From an uncultured Ruegeria sp. (lineage in GTDB: Bacteria; Pseudomonadota; Alphaproteobacteria; Rhodobacterales; Rhodobacteraceae), in NCBI RefSeq assembly GCF_947500045.1, contig NZ_CANMQQ010000001.1, positions 186,001 through 250,000 on the forward strand: 64,000 nt of DNA, given 5' to 3'. Position numbers and translations under genes: made by a program. Below the pieces are notes generated by a model. That model was not told the DNA's origin, ran no database searches, and saw nothing but the letters and a program-made list of their open reading frames with translations. Positions 37,513 to 46,065 of the stretch are shown here, one piece after another. Each line of letters begins with the position of its first letter. Position 1 is the stretch's first letter.

Positions 37513-37550
37513 ATGACGTGGTGTTGGGCCGAGTTGTGCCGCCACGTCAT
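37513..37550. promoter_or_regulatory. Inverted repeat upstream of the CoA-transferase genes
   Basis: ATGACGTGG (37513-37521) and CCACGTCAT (37542-37550) form an exact 9-bp inverted repeat with a 20-base spacer, 15 bp upstream of the subunit A start on the minus strand. Half-site centres are 29 bp apart, near three helical turns. Candidate operator or mRNA hairpin near the ribosome site. Confidence 0.4.
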
Positions 37551-37611
37551 CGGGAAGTCAACGAATCCAAGGCACGGGTGGTATTTCTACCTAACCCGCC
37601 TTTTTGGTGGT

Positions 37612-40212
37612 CTACTTGGCGACGGCTTTCTTCTTGGGGGGCGCCTTTTTCTTTGTGCCTTTTTTGTTCGCGCGTTCATTGACCAGTTCAATGGCCATTT
37701 CTTGCGTCACGTCTTCGGGCTTGATATCTTTTGGGATGGTCGCGTTGACCTTTTCCCATTTCACATATGGCCCATAGCGTCCGTCCAGAACCTGCATTGC
37801 TCCACCATCGGGGTGTTCACCCAGTTCTTTCAACGCCTTTGCAGCTGCCCTTCGCCCGCGTCCCGGATTGGCGCGTTTTTCGGCCAGAAGTTCAACGGCG
37901 CGGTTCATACCGATCTCAAACACGTCGTTAGGGTCTTTGAGGTTGGCATAGACCGGCTTGGCCTCATCGGCCAGCTGATGCATCAGATAGGGGCCGAAGC
38001 GGCCAAAGTTCGAACTGATCATACCGCCCTCGGGATGTTCGCCAATCTGGCGGGGCAGGGATAGCAGCGTCAGCGCCTTCTCCAGACCCATGTCATCCTT
38101 GCTCCAGCCACGGGGGAGCGAGGCGCGCGGGGGCTTTTTGTTTTCGGGCGTGGGTTCGCCACGTTGCACATAAGGTCCGAAACGACCGGATTTCAACCAG
38201 ATCTCATCGCCAGCGTCTTCACCCAGCAGCCGTTCATCCCCTTCGGCGCCTTCGCCCGCGATGGGACGGGTATAGGTGCACTCGGGATAGTTGCCACAGC
38301 CTACAAACCCACCGGTGCGAGAGGTCTTCAGATGTAATTGCCCCATACCACATTTCGGGCAGACACGCGGGTCAGAGCCATCTTCACGCGGCGGATACAA
38401 CTGAGGCGCCAATGCTTCGTCCAGCTTGTCCAGCACCTCGGAGATACGCAATTCTGACGTCTCGCCAATAGCAGCCGAGAAATCGCGCCAGAACTTGCCC
38501 AGCAGGTCCTTATAGTCGCGCTCTCCCGCGCTGACATCGTCAAGCTCTTCCTCCAGATTGGCGGTAAACTCATAGCCAACGTATTGCCGGAAGAAATTCA
38601 ACAGAAAGATCGTAACGATCCGGCCCTTTTCCTCGGGGATCAGCCGGTTCTTGTCCTTGCGCACATATTCGCGGTCCTGAATCGTCGTCACGACCGAGGC
38701 ATAGGTTGATGGGCGTCCGATCCCCAGCTCTTCCATCCGCTTGACCAGCGTGGCCTCTGTATAGCGCGGGGGCGGTTGGGTGTGGTGCTGCAGCGCCAGA
38801 ACGGATTCATTTTCAGACAGGACTGCGGCTTTGTCATCGCCGGTCGCTTTGGAATACTGATCACGCAGCGAAGTTTTGGCAAAGCGTGCAGGGTCTCCCT
38901 GCATGATCTGGGGCAGGCGTTTGTCGTCATCATCGACAACATCATCGCGGCCCTCTTCATAGACGCGCATGAAACCGTCGAACAGCATCACCTGACCAGT
39001 AGCGCGCAGGCCGACCTGGCCGTCATCACTACTGATTTCGACCGTGGTCCGTTCTAGCCGTGCAGCAGCCATCTGACACGCAATGGTGCGCTTCCAGATC
39101 AGATCATACAGCTTGCGCTGGTCTTCATCGGTCACCTTCAGCGCCTTGGCATCGCGCGTCATATCCGTTGGGCGGATACATTCGTGCGCTTCCTGCGCGT
39201 TCTTGGCCTTGTTCTTATATATACGCAGGCTGCTGGGCACGTATTCCTTACCGTACCGATCAGCGATGGTATCGCGCGTGGCTGCCACGGCCTCGGGGGC
39301 CATGTCGATGCCGTCAGTTCGCATATAGGTAATGTACCCGGCCTCATAGAGCCGTTGCGCCACTTGCATCGCGTGGCGCGCACCCATACCGAACTTGCGG
39401 CTGGCCTCCTGTTGCAGGGTCGAGGTCATGAAAGGCGCGCTCGGGTTTCGCGCTGCAGGTTTGGCCTCGACCGAGGTGACGCTTAGTGCACGGCTTGTGA
39501 TCGCCTGCACGGCCAGCTCGGCCTGCGTGGCGTTGGCCAGATCGTGTTTGTCCAACTTCTTTCCGGCCAAGGTGACCAGACGCGCCTCATAAGTCTGCCC
39601 GCGCGGGGTTTCGAATATTGCTTTGACGGACCAGTATTCGACCGGTTTGAACGCCTCGATCTCCATCTCGCGCTCGACGATCAGGCGCAGGCAAACCGAT
39701 TGCACGCGACCTGCGGATTTCGCACCAGGCAGTTTGCGCCACAGAACAGGCGACAGGTTAAATCCTACCAGATAGTCCAGCGCACGGCGGGCCAGATATG
39801 CCTCGACCAACGGCATATCCACCTGGCGCGGGTTCTGCATCGCTTCGGTCACGGCGTCCTTGGTGATCGCATTGAAAGTCACGCGGCTGACCGGTGTGTC
39901 CTTCTTGATCGAGCGGCGCTTGGTCAGCGCCTCCTGCAAGTGCCAACTGATCGCCTCGCCCTCGCGATCAGGGTCAGTCGCGAGGATCAGCGCGTTGTCT
40001 TCCTTGAGCGCATCGGCAATTGCTTTGACATGCTTGCGACTGTCATTGCCAACCTCCCATTTCATCGAGAATTCATGCTCGGGATCGACCGATCCATCCT
40101 TGGGTGGAAGGTCCCGCACATGGCCATAAGAGGCCAGAACCGTGTAGTTGGGTCCCAGATATTTATTGATCGTTTTTGCTTTGGCCGGAGATTCTACAAC
40201 AACTACAGGCAT
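37612..40212 (-). CDS. topA: DNA topoisomerase I
   Basis: 866 residues. Toprim domain at the N-terminus (VVVESPAKAKTI with Glu7, DPDREGEA at 80-87), catalytic Tyr296 in ITYMRTDG, and one clear C4 zinc-ribbon near 615-645 (CPKCGMGQL..CGNYPEC). Several 'topoisomerase C-terminal repeat' units follow (FGPYVQRGEP, FGPYLMHQL, YGPYVKWEKV), ending in a Lys-rich tail. Relaxes negative supercoils. dprA is its upstream neighbour on the same strand (181-bp spacer). Confidence 0.97.
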   Translation of the reverse strand: MPVVVVESPAKAKTINKYLGPNYTVLASYGHVRDLPPKDGSVDPEHEFSMKWEVGNDSRKHVKAIADALKEDNALILATDPDREGEAISWHLQEALTKRRSIKKDTPVSRVTFNAITKDAVTEAMQNPRQVDMPLVEAYLARRALDYLVGFNLSPVLWRKLPGAKSAGRVQSVCLRLIVEREMEIEAFKPVEYWSVKAIFETPRGQTYEARLVTLAGKKLDKHDLANATQAELAVQAITSRALSVTSVEAKPAARNPSAPFMTSTLQQEASRKFGMGARHAMQVAQRLYEAGYITYMRTDGIDMAPEAVAATRDTIADRYGKEYVPSSLRIYKNKAKNAQEAHECIRPTDMTRDAKALKVTDEDQRKLYDLIWKRTIACQMAAARLERTTVEISSDDGQVGLRATGQVMLFDGFMRVYEEGRDDVVDDDDKRLPQIMQGDPARFAKTSLRDQYSKATGDDKAAVLSENESVLALQHHTQPPPRYTEATLVKRMEELGIGRPSTYASVVTTIQDREYVRKDKNRLIPEEKGRIVTIFLLNFFRQYVGYEFTANLEEELDDVSAGERDYKDLLGKFWRDFSAAIGETSELRISEVLDKLDEALAPQLYPPREDGSDPRVCPKCGMGQLHLKTSRTGGFVGCGNYPECTYTRPIAGEGAEGDERLLGEDAGDEIWLKSGRFGPYVQRGEPTPENKKPPRASLPRGWSKDDMGLEKALTLLSLPRQIGEHPEGGMISSNFGRFGPYLMHQLADEAKPVYANLKDPNDVFEIGMNRAVELLAEKRANPGRGRRAAAKALKELGEHPDGGAMQVLDGRYGPYVKWEKVNATIPKDIKPEDVTQEMAIELVNERANKKGTKKKAPPKKKAVAK

Positions 40213-40393
40213 TTAAAAGGAATCCTCGCTCGACCAATTTTGCGCTTTGTATGACCGTGCAAAATGTGTGGGGCAAGATCGATTTGTCAATGCGTTCCTT
40301 TCCATTGCCAAATCGGCTCGAATTGTGGACCTGTTTTGGCCGTTCACGGCGCACCGTCGGTCGACGCTTTCAATGCGCTTTCCGGTCGAAATA

Positions 40394-41530
40394 TCATACA
40401 CAAAGGGACAACAAGCCACCAGGTTGCCGCTGAATCTTGCCGTCGAGCTCCAGATCAACCAGTACTGGTCCGATATCACCCGCTGTTGCCGCAATATCCC
40501 GGATCAATTGGTCTTCGGCTATCGGAGATGGACCAAGACGGGTCAGAATCGCTTCATGCAGGGCCCGAGGTATCGAATCAGGTTCTGTAGTTATCTGCCG
40601 GGCGGGTGGTTCTTGTTGAATTGCGTACTCAGGTTGCTGCTTTGGCAACGCGTCAATCACGTCCTCAGCCGAGCGGATCAATGTCGCGCCATCCCGGATC
40701 AGCAAGTTGCACCCTGCGGCGCGGGCGTCAAAGGGATGGCCAGGAACCGCCAGAACTTCTCGCCCCTGATCCAAGGCATCCCTTGCAGTAATCAGGCTGC
40801 CTGATTTCGCCGCGGCCTCGACAACAATCACCGCTTGCGCAAGGCCCGAGATGATACGGTTGCGTCGCGGGAAATGGCGCGCCTGCGGTGTCGTGCCCAT
40901 GGGCTGTTCGGACAGGCGCAGGCCGCTCTCAACAATATCTCGTGCGAGATCGGCGTTCTCGGCGGGATAGATCACGTCGACGCCTCCGGCCATTACCGCC
41001 ACCGTACCAGTTGCCAATGCGGCTAGATGAGCCGAGGTATCAATCCCGCGCGCTAGCCCAGAAACAATGACGAAATCTTGCTTGCCCAGATCGGCAGCAA
41101 GCGCACGCGCCATGCGCGCACCCAGCGAAGAGCAGTTTCGCGCCCCGACCATCGCAATCGCCTGGCGTTTTAGGATTGACGGATCTCCGATCGCCCACAG
41201 CATCGGTGGTGCATCCGAAATATCATTCAAAGCCTCGGGATAATCGGCGGCCCCAAGGCACAAAAGCCGTGCTTTTGCGGCTTTTGCGGCCCTGAGTTCC
41301 GCCTCAATCACACCGGGAGGACAGATTTCATATCTTTCGATCCCGGCAGCGCGTGCCATTTCCGGCAGCGCAGCCAGCGCATTCTGCGCTGAGCCGTGTT
41401 CGCGCAGCAAGCGTCGGAACGTCGCCGGACCAACCTTGCGCGAACGCAACAGGCGGAGCCACGAAAACCGGTCTTCTTCCGTGGTGGGTGGGAGTGGGGG
41501 GTGATAGGAAGAAAGCTGCTCTTCGGTCAT
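40394..41530 (-). CDS. dprA: DNA-processing protein DprA
   Basis: 378 residues. Loads RecA on incoming single-stranded DNA in natural transformation. N-terminal helical segment, Rossmann-like DprA domain with MVGARNCSSLGARMARALA near 127-145 and VSGLARGIDTSAHLAALATG near 154-173, then RNRIISGLAQAVIVVEA. A C-terminal winged helix (about 315-378) is present. The dprA-topA order is common. Confidence 0.95.
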   Translation of the reverse strand: MTEEQLSSYHPPLPPTTEEDRFSWLRLLRSRKVGPATFRRLLREHGSAQNALAALPEMARAAGIERYEICPPGVIEAELRAAKAAKARLLCLGAADYPEALNDISDAPPMLWAIGDPSILKRQAIAMVGARNCSSLGARMARALAADLGKQDFVIVSGLARGIDTSAHLAALATGTVAVMAGGVDVIYPAENADLARDIVESGLRLSEQPMGTTPQARHFPRRNRIISGLAQAVIVVEAAAKSGSLITARDALDQGREVLAVPGHPFDARAAGCNLLIRDGATLIRSAEDVIDALPKQQPEYAIQQEPPARQITTEPDSIPRALHEAILTRLGPSPIAEDQLIRDIAATAGDIGPVLVDLELDGKIQRQPGGLLSLCV

Positions 41531-41647
41531 CCGATGCTCCGCCTGATTGCAAAACTGGTTTACGGTGAAGCGGGTTAACAGCCTGTGAATCTCAGAAAAT
41601 TAGATATGTTTTGTTCGGTATTTCACTCGAAAAGGAAGAGTATCCAT

Positions 41648-41737
41648 ATGAAAAAGAAAGAGAAAATTTATGTCAATTTTCTTGGGGCGTGTCGCACCTG
41701 TTCGGTTTCCGCCGCTGTGGATGGGGCGCAGTGTTAA
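41648..41737 (+). CDS. Candidate 29-residue Cys-containing peptide
   Basis: ATG at 41648 preceded by AAGGAAGAG at 41632-41640, seven bases away. It encodes a 29-residue peptide: a Lys-rich start (MKKKEKIYVNFLG) and a tail with a CRTC pair and a final Cys (Cys15, Cys18, Cys29). The stop lies inside a terminator-like hairpin (41723-41748). It runs opposite to its neighbours dprA and tldD, in a 240-bp spacer whose left part is A/T-rich. No family recognised. The ribosome site and hairpin are the evidence; chance remains possible for so short a frame. Confidence 0.4.
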   Translation: MKKKEKIYVNFLGACRTCSVSAAVDGAQC

Positions 41738-41755
41738 CTCTGCGTCCCATTTTGT
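41723..41755 (+). terminator. Terminator-like hairpin after the small peptide gene
   Basis: GGGGCGCAG / CTGCGTCCC (41723-41731 with 41740-41748), a 9-bp stem with one G-T wobble, loop TGTTAACT, followed by ATTTTG. The T-run is on the plus side only, so it fits a plus-strand transcript and not tldD. Confidence 0.55.
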
Positions 41756-41770
41756 GACAGATCATCCGAC

Positions 41771-43192
41771 TCAGGCGGCAGAACCGCCGACCGTCAGCCC
41801 ATCCATCAGAACTGTCGGCTGTCCGACGCCCACCGGAACCCATTGCCCGTCCTTGCCGCAGGTGCCCATGCCGGGATCAAGCGCCATATCGTTGCCCAAG
41901 CCCCGAATACGCTTCAACGCTGACGGGCCGTCGCCAATCAGTGTCGCACCCTTGACCGGTGCACCTATCTTACCATTTTCAACCCGGTAGGCCTCGGTGC
42001 AGGAAAACACAAACTTGCCGTTCGTGATATCGACCTGACCACCGCCAAATCCCACGGCCCAGATCCCATCCTTGATATCGGCCACCAGCGATGCAGGATC
42101 GGCATCGCCGCCCAGCATGATGGTATTGGTCATGCGCGGCATGGGTTTATGGGCATAGCTTTGCCTCCGCCCGTTCCCGGTGGGTGCAACACCCATCAAA
42201 CGCGCGTTCTGGCGGTCCTGCATATAGCCGGTAAGAATACCATCCTCGATCAACACCGTACGCGAACTGGGCGTGCCCTCGTCATCCACCGAAATCGAGC
42301 CGCGACGATCCGCAATCGTTCCGTCATCCACAACTGTCACGCCTTTTGAGGCGATCTGCTGACCCATCAGCCCAGCAAAGGCAGAGCTGCCCTTGCGGTT
42401 GAAATCACCTTCAAGGCCGTGACCGATGGCTTCGTGCAACAGAATTCCGGGCCAGCCTGGGCCCAATGCGACCTCCATCACACCGGCAGGGGCAGGGATG
42501 GCATCCAGATTAACCATCGCGATCCGCAGTGCCTCTTGTGCCTTTGCCTGCCAGTCGGCGGGATCAATCAGCCCATCCAGCCCAACACGACCGCCCCCTC
42601 CGGCAGAGCCGCTTTCACGTCTGCCGTTCTGTTCAACGATGACCGATACGTTCAATCGGGTCATTGGGCGTACATCGCGCACCTGAACGCCATCGGGGCG
42701 CAAAATCTCAATCTCTTGTACGGTGGCTGCGATGGTCGCGCTGACCTGCACAACCCGAGGGTCCAGATCGCGCGTGAAGGCATCAATCTCGCGCAAGGTT
42801 TCGATCTTGACGGGGAAACTGGCGGATTCGATCGGGTCTTCATCAGTGTAAAGCCGGATATTGGTGGGCTGCGGGGCCCTAGCCATTGTTCCGCCACCAT
42901 CACCTACAGCCAGTCGCGCAGTTTCGGCTGCCCGCTTCAAAGACGGTATCGAGACATCGGTTGAATGCGCGTATCCCGCGACCTCACCCTGCACAGCGCG
43001 CAGGCCGAATCCCTCGGATGCGTCGTACGAAGCCGTGCGCAATCGCCCGTCATCAAACACCAGCGACTCGGATTTTCGCCGTTCGACAAACAGCTCTCCG
43101 TCTTCTGCGCCATTGGTTGCGGACCGCAGTTCAGCAAGCGCTTCATCCCTGGGGAGAATGCTTTCAAAAGGGCGAAACGGGGCCTGAGTCAT
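41771..43192 (-). CDS. tldD: Metalloprotease TldD
   Basis: 473 residues from the ATG at 43192; the upstream open stretch of 11 residues lacks a better ribosome site. TldD/PmbA family protease. The zinc motif HEAIGHGLEGD near 255-265 is the TldD form of HExxxH. Usually forms a heterodimer with TldE (PmbA), which is not in this window. Known for degrading CcdA and processing microcin B17 and other peptides. An FNR box sits 21 bp upstream of the start. Confidence 0.94.
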   Translation of the reverse strand: MTQAPFRPFESILPRDEALAELRSATNGAEDGELFVERRKSESLVFDDGRLRTASYDASEGFGLRAVQGEVAGYAHSTDVSIPSLKRAAETARLAVGDGGGTMARAPQPTNIRLYTDEDPIESASFPVKIETLREIDAFTRDLDPRVVQVSATIAATVQEIEILRPDGVQVRDVRPMTRLNVSVIVEQNGRRESGSAGGGGRVGLDGLIDPADWQAKAQEALRIAMVNLDAIPAPAGVMEVALGPGWPGILLHEAIGHGLEGDFNRKGSSAFAGLMGQQIASKGVTVVDDGTIADRRGSISVDDEGTPSSRTVLIEDGILTGYMQDRQNARLMGVAPTGNGRRQSYAHKPMPRMTNTIMLGGDADPASLVADIKDGIWAVGFGGGQVDITNGKFVFSCTEAYRVENGKIGAPVKGATLIGDGPSALKRIRGLGNDMALDPGMGTCGKDGQWVPVGVGQPTVLMDGLTVGGSAA

Positions 43193-43212
43193 CAGTTGTG
43201 ACCTTTCGGGTT

Positions 43213-43226
43213 TGATCCAGATCAAA
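43213..43226. promoter_or_regulatory. Perfect FNR/FnrL box
   Basis: TTGATCCAGATCAA matches the TTGAT-N4-ATCAA consensus exactly. It lies between the divergent genes tldD (start 43192) and ctaC (start 43369). At 143 bp upstream of ctaC it could repress or activate the oxidase genes according to oxygen; it may instead control tldD. A TTGACG hexamer follows at about 43240. Confidence 0.7.
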
Positions 43227-43368
43227 AATAGCGTCTGTTTGACGCAAGCATTTTGCTTTATCTACCCGACGGAATATGGTTTTTAACGCGGCCAAAGACA
43301 ACGGGAGAGGTGCGACCGATTCACACCTTTTCGCCAGAGACGCAAAGATCAAACGATCAGGACAGAAA

Positions 43369-44280
43369 ATGAAGAATGCTTTGATGCTTTCCGGGCTTGC
43401 TACGGCCCTCTCCAGCCTTCCAGCCATGGCTCAGGAACTTGAGATTATTGGCAAGCCGGTCGATGGTGGGATGGGTTTCCAGCCTTCGGCTACCGAACTT
43501 GCTGACAGGATTCATAGTCTGGACGCGATGATTCTGGTGATCATCACTGCCATCTGCCTGTTTGTTGCGGGTCTGCTGGTCTATTGCATCGTACGCTACA
43601 ATCAGCGCGTTAATCCCAACCCTGCACGATTCTCTCACTATACTCCGGTCGAGATTGCATGGACCCTGGTCCCGATTCTGATTCTGGTCGTTATCGGGGC
43701 GTTCTCGCTGCCGGTTCTGTTCCAGCAACAGGAAATCCCCGAAGGCGACATCACCATCAAAGTTGTAGGCAACCAATGGTACTGGACCTACGAGTATGTT
43801 GATCATGATTTTGCCTTTGACAGCTATCTTCTGGGCCACCCGGCTACTTTGGATGAAGGCGCCCGCCCTGCGGATGCAGATGTGACACCGTTTATTCTGG
43901 ACGATGCGATGCGCGCCAAACTGACCGACGCGGGCTACAGCGAAGACGAATGGCTGCTGGCCACTGACACCGCCGTTGTTGTTCCGGTTGGAAAGATCAT
44001 TGTTATGCAAGTGACTGCTTCGGACGTTATCCACTCGTGGACCATTCCTTCGTTTGGCGTGAAGCAGGACGGCGTGCCGGGGCGCTTGGCCGAACTGTGG
44101 TTCGAAGCTGAAAAAGAGGGCATCTACTTTGGTCAGTGCTCAGAACTGTGCGGCAAGGATCACGCGTACATGCCGATCACCGTCAAAGTGGTGAGCGAAG
44201 AGGCCTATGAACAGTGGCTTCAGGACGCTCTGGAAGAGTATGCAGGTCAGCCTGCCCCCTATCAGGTGGCCTCGAACTAA
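43369..44280 (+). CDS. ctaC: Cytochrome c oxidase subunit II
   Basis: 303 residues from the ATG at 43369 (AGGA ribosome site; an upstream in-frame start was rejected). Signal peptide ends near PAMAQ, two membrane segments near 50-75 and 97-117, then the periplasmic CuA domain. Copper ligands are seen in VIHSW and in [14 protein letters not shown]. The [19 protein letters not shown] stretch is typical. Accepts electrons from cytochrome c for the aa3 oxidase. First gene of the cta cluster. Confidence 0.97.
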   Translation: MKNALMLSGLATALSSLPAMAQELEIIGKPVDGGMGFQPSATELADRIHSLDAMILVIITAICLFVAGLLVYCIVRYNQRVNPNPARFSHYTPVEIAWTLVPILILVVIGAFSLPVLFQQQEIPEGDITIKVVGNQWYWTYEYVDHDFAFDSYLLGHPATLDEGARPADADVTPFILDDAMRAKLTDAGYSEDEWLLATDTAVVVPVGKIIVMQVTASDVIHSWTIPSFGVKQDGVPGRLAELWFEAEKEGIYFGQCSELCGKDHAYMPITVKVVSEEAYEQWLQDALEEYAGQPAPYQVASN

Positions 44281-44309
44281 GCCCGTAGCGGCCTAGTAAA
44301 CACATGCAG

Positions 44310-44333
44310 GCTGCGCGGGATTCGCGCAGCTTT
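44310..44333 (+). terminator. Hairpin between ctaC and ctaB
   Basis: Perfect 8-bp stem GCTGCGCG / CGCGCAGC (44310-44317 with 44323-44330), loop GGATT, followed by only TTT. A weak terminator that would lower expression of the assembly genes relative to subunit II. Confidence 0.55.
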
Positions 44334-44353
44334 CGCCCCGAAAAGGACCGGAA

Positions 44354-45310
44354 ATGAGCGACGCAAGCTTCAATGCCAGCACCGTAGCCGCCCAGACCCG
44401 CGCGGACGAGGCCAGCTTTGGCGACTATTTCGCCCTGCTGAAGCCACGCGTGATGTCGTTGGTTGTGTTTACGGCTTTGGTTGGGCTGCTTGCGGCTCCG
44501 GTTCCGGTGCATCCGTTTGTTGGATTCTGTGCCATCCTGTTCGTTGCGATCGGTGGCGGTGCGTCTGGCGCACTGAACATGTGGTGGGACGCGGATATCG
44601 ACCGCGTGATGAAGCGCACCAAAGGTCGCCCGATCCCGTCGGGCAAGGTCGAAGAAGGCGAGGCGATGGCGCTTGGGCTGGCCCTGTCTGGCCTGTCCGT
44701 GATCATGCTGGGGCTGGCGACCAACTGGTTCGCGGGTGCGTTTCTGGCCTTTACCATCTTTTTCTATGTCGTCGTTTACACGATGTGGCTGAAGCGATCG
44801 ACGCCGCAAAATATCGTCATTGGCGGCGCCGCTGGGGCATTCCCGCCTGTTATCGGATGGGTCGCAGCCACGGGATCAATGACGCTGGAGCCGTGGTTGA
44901 TGTTCGCACTGACCTTCATGTGGACACCGCCGCATTTCTGGGCGTTGGCGCTGTTCATGCGCTCGGACTATGACGATGCGGGCGTCCCGATGCTGACAGT
45001 TACACATGGGCGTCGTGCGACGCGCCGGCATATTTTGGTCTATACCGCCCTGTTGGCGCTGCTCGCCGTTGGCACTGCGTTCTCGGATATCGGCGGGCCG
45101 ATCTATCTGATGGTTGCGCTGGTACTGAATGCCCTGTTCCTGCGGGGTGCGTGGGTCATCTCGCGCCGAACCGAGAATGATGCTGAGGCGGATAACTTCA
45201 AAGTGGAACGCAGTTTCTTCAAACTGTCGCTTCTGTATCTTTTCCTGCATTTTGGTGCGATTCTGGTCGAAGCTTTGCTGAAACCTTATGGGTTGGGGGG
45301 CTGGTCATGA
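44354..45310 (+). CDS. ctaB: Protoheme IX farnesyltransferase (heme O synthase)
   Basis: 318-residue UbiA-type prenyltransferase with about eight to nine membrane segments. The first Asp-rich motif is NMWWDADIDRVMKRTKGRP near 76-94, the classical heme O synthase signature, and a second conserved loop contains HFWALALFMRSDYDDAGVPM near 195-214. Adds a farnesyl group to heme b. Its stop overlaps the next small gene in ATGA (45307-45310). Confidence 0.96.
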   Translation: MSDASFNASTVAAQTRADEASFGDYFALLKPRVMSLVVFTALVGLLAAPVPVHPFVGFCAILFVAIGGGASGALNMWWDADIDRVMKRTKGRPIPSGKVEEGEAMALGLALSGLSVIMLGLATNWFAGAFLAFTIFFYVVVYTMWLKRSTPQNIVIGGAAGAFPPVIGWVAATGSMTLEPWLMFALTFMWTPPHFWALALFMRSDYDDAGVPMLTVTHGRRATRRHILVYTALLALLAVGTAFSDIGGPIYLMVALVLNALFLRGAWVISRRTENDAEADNFKVERSFFKLSLLYLFLHFGAILVEALLKPYGLGGWS

Positions 45311-45468
45311 GCTTGCGCAAAAGCCACGAGCTGCATCAGCGCCGGTTCAGCCGAAATCTGGGCGTCGGCCTGACGCTGGCAGCGTTCATCGTGATCATCT
45401 TTGGACTGACGATTGTGAAAGTCTCGGGCACTGATTTTAATCTGGCGCCGCAAGAGGTGCAGAACTGA
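45307..45468 (+). CDS. 53-residue single-pass membrane protein of the cta cluster
   Basis: Encodes 53 residues from an ATG overlapping the ctaB stop; its own stop overlaps the ctaG start (TGATG). A basic N-terminus (SLRKSHELHQRRFSRN) is followed by one membrane helix (about 19-40) and a short polar tail. Tight coupling on both sides supports a real gene with a part in oxidase assembly. Similar small frames are found at this place in related bacteria, but I assign no function. Confidence 0.8.
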   Translation: MSLRKSHELHQRRFSRNLGVGLTLAAFIVIIFGLTIVKVSGTDFNLAPQEVQN

Positions 45469-46043
45469 TGGCGATGACAGGACCTCAGAAAACTGTTGCG
45501 CAAACGGTTGGTGTGGTTGTCCTGATGGGCAGCCTCGCATGGGCATCGGTGCCATTCTATGATTGGTTCTGCCGTGTCACCGGGTTTGGCGGAACCACCG
45601 GTGTGGCCGAAGTCGCCCCTGACGAAATTCTGGATCGCACAATTACCGTGCGCTTTGACGCATCGAAAGCCAAAGATATGGCTTGGGAATTCAAGCCGGT
45701 CGAACGACAGATGGAAGTCCGCATAGGTGAGACAGGACTTGCCTTCTACGAGGCTTACAATCCGACCGATCGCCCGATCGCGGGGCAGGCTTCTTACAAT
45801 GTCGCGCCGTATTCGGCTGGAGGGTACTTTCAGAAAATCGCCTGTTTCTGCTTTGAAGAACAGGTTCTACAACCCGGTGAGCGGGTTGAAATGCCGGTGA
45901 CTTTCTTTGTCGACCCGGAAATCGTTGACGATCTGGAAGCCAAGTATGTGCATACGATCACTCTGTCGTATACATTCTACGAAATTGACCTGCCCGAGGG
46001 CTATGCCGCCCTTGAAGTGCAGGCTGATACAAACAAGAACTAA
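45468..46043 (+). CDS. ctaG: Cytochrome c oxidase assembly protein CtaG (Cox11)
   Basis: Copper chaperone for the CuB site. 191 residues, one N-terminal membrane anchor (about 13-30) and a periplasmic beta domain. Diagnostic: PFYDWFCRVTGFGG near 26-39 and the copper motif KIACFCFEEQ near 123-132 (CFCF). Starts at the TGATG overlap with the 53-residue gene. Confidence 0.96.
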   Translation: MAMTGPQKTVAQTVGVVVLMGSLAWASVPFYDWFCRVTGFGGTTGVAEVAPDEILDRTITVRFDASKAKDMAWEFKPVERQMEVRIGETGLAFYEAYNPTDRPIAGQASYNVAPYSAGGYFQKIACFCFEEQVLQPGERVEMPVTFFVDPEIVDDLEAKYVHTITLSYTFYEIDLPEGYAALEVQADTNKN

Positions 46044-46065
46044 CGCCTGTAGGTGAGGGACGCTG

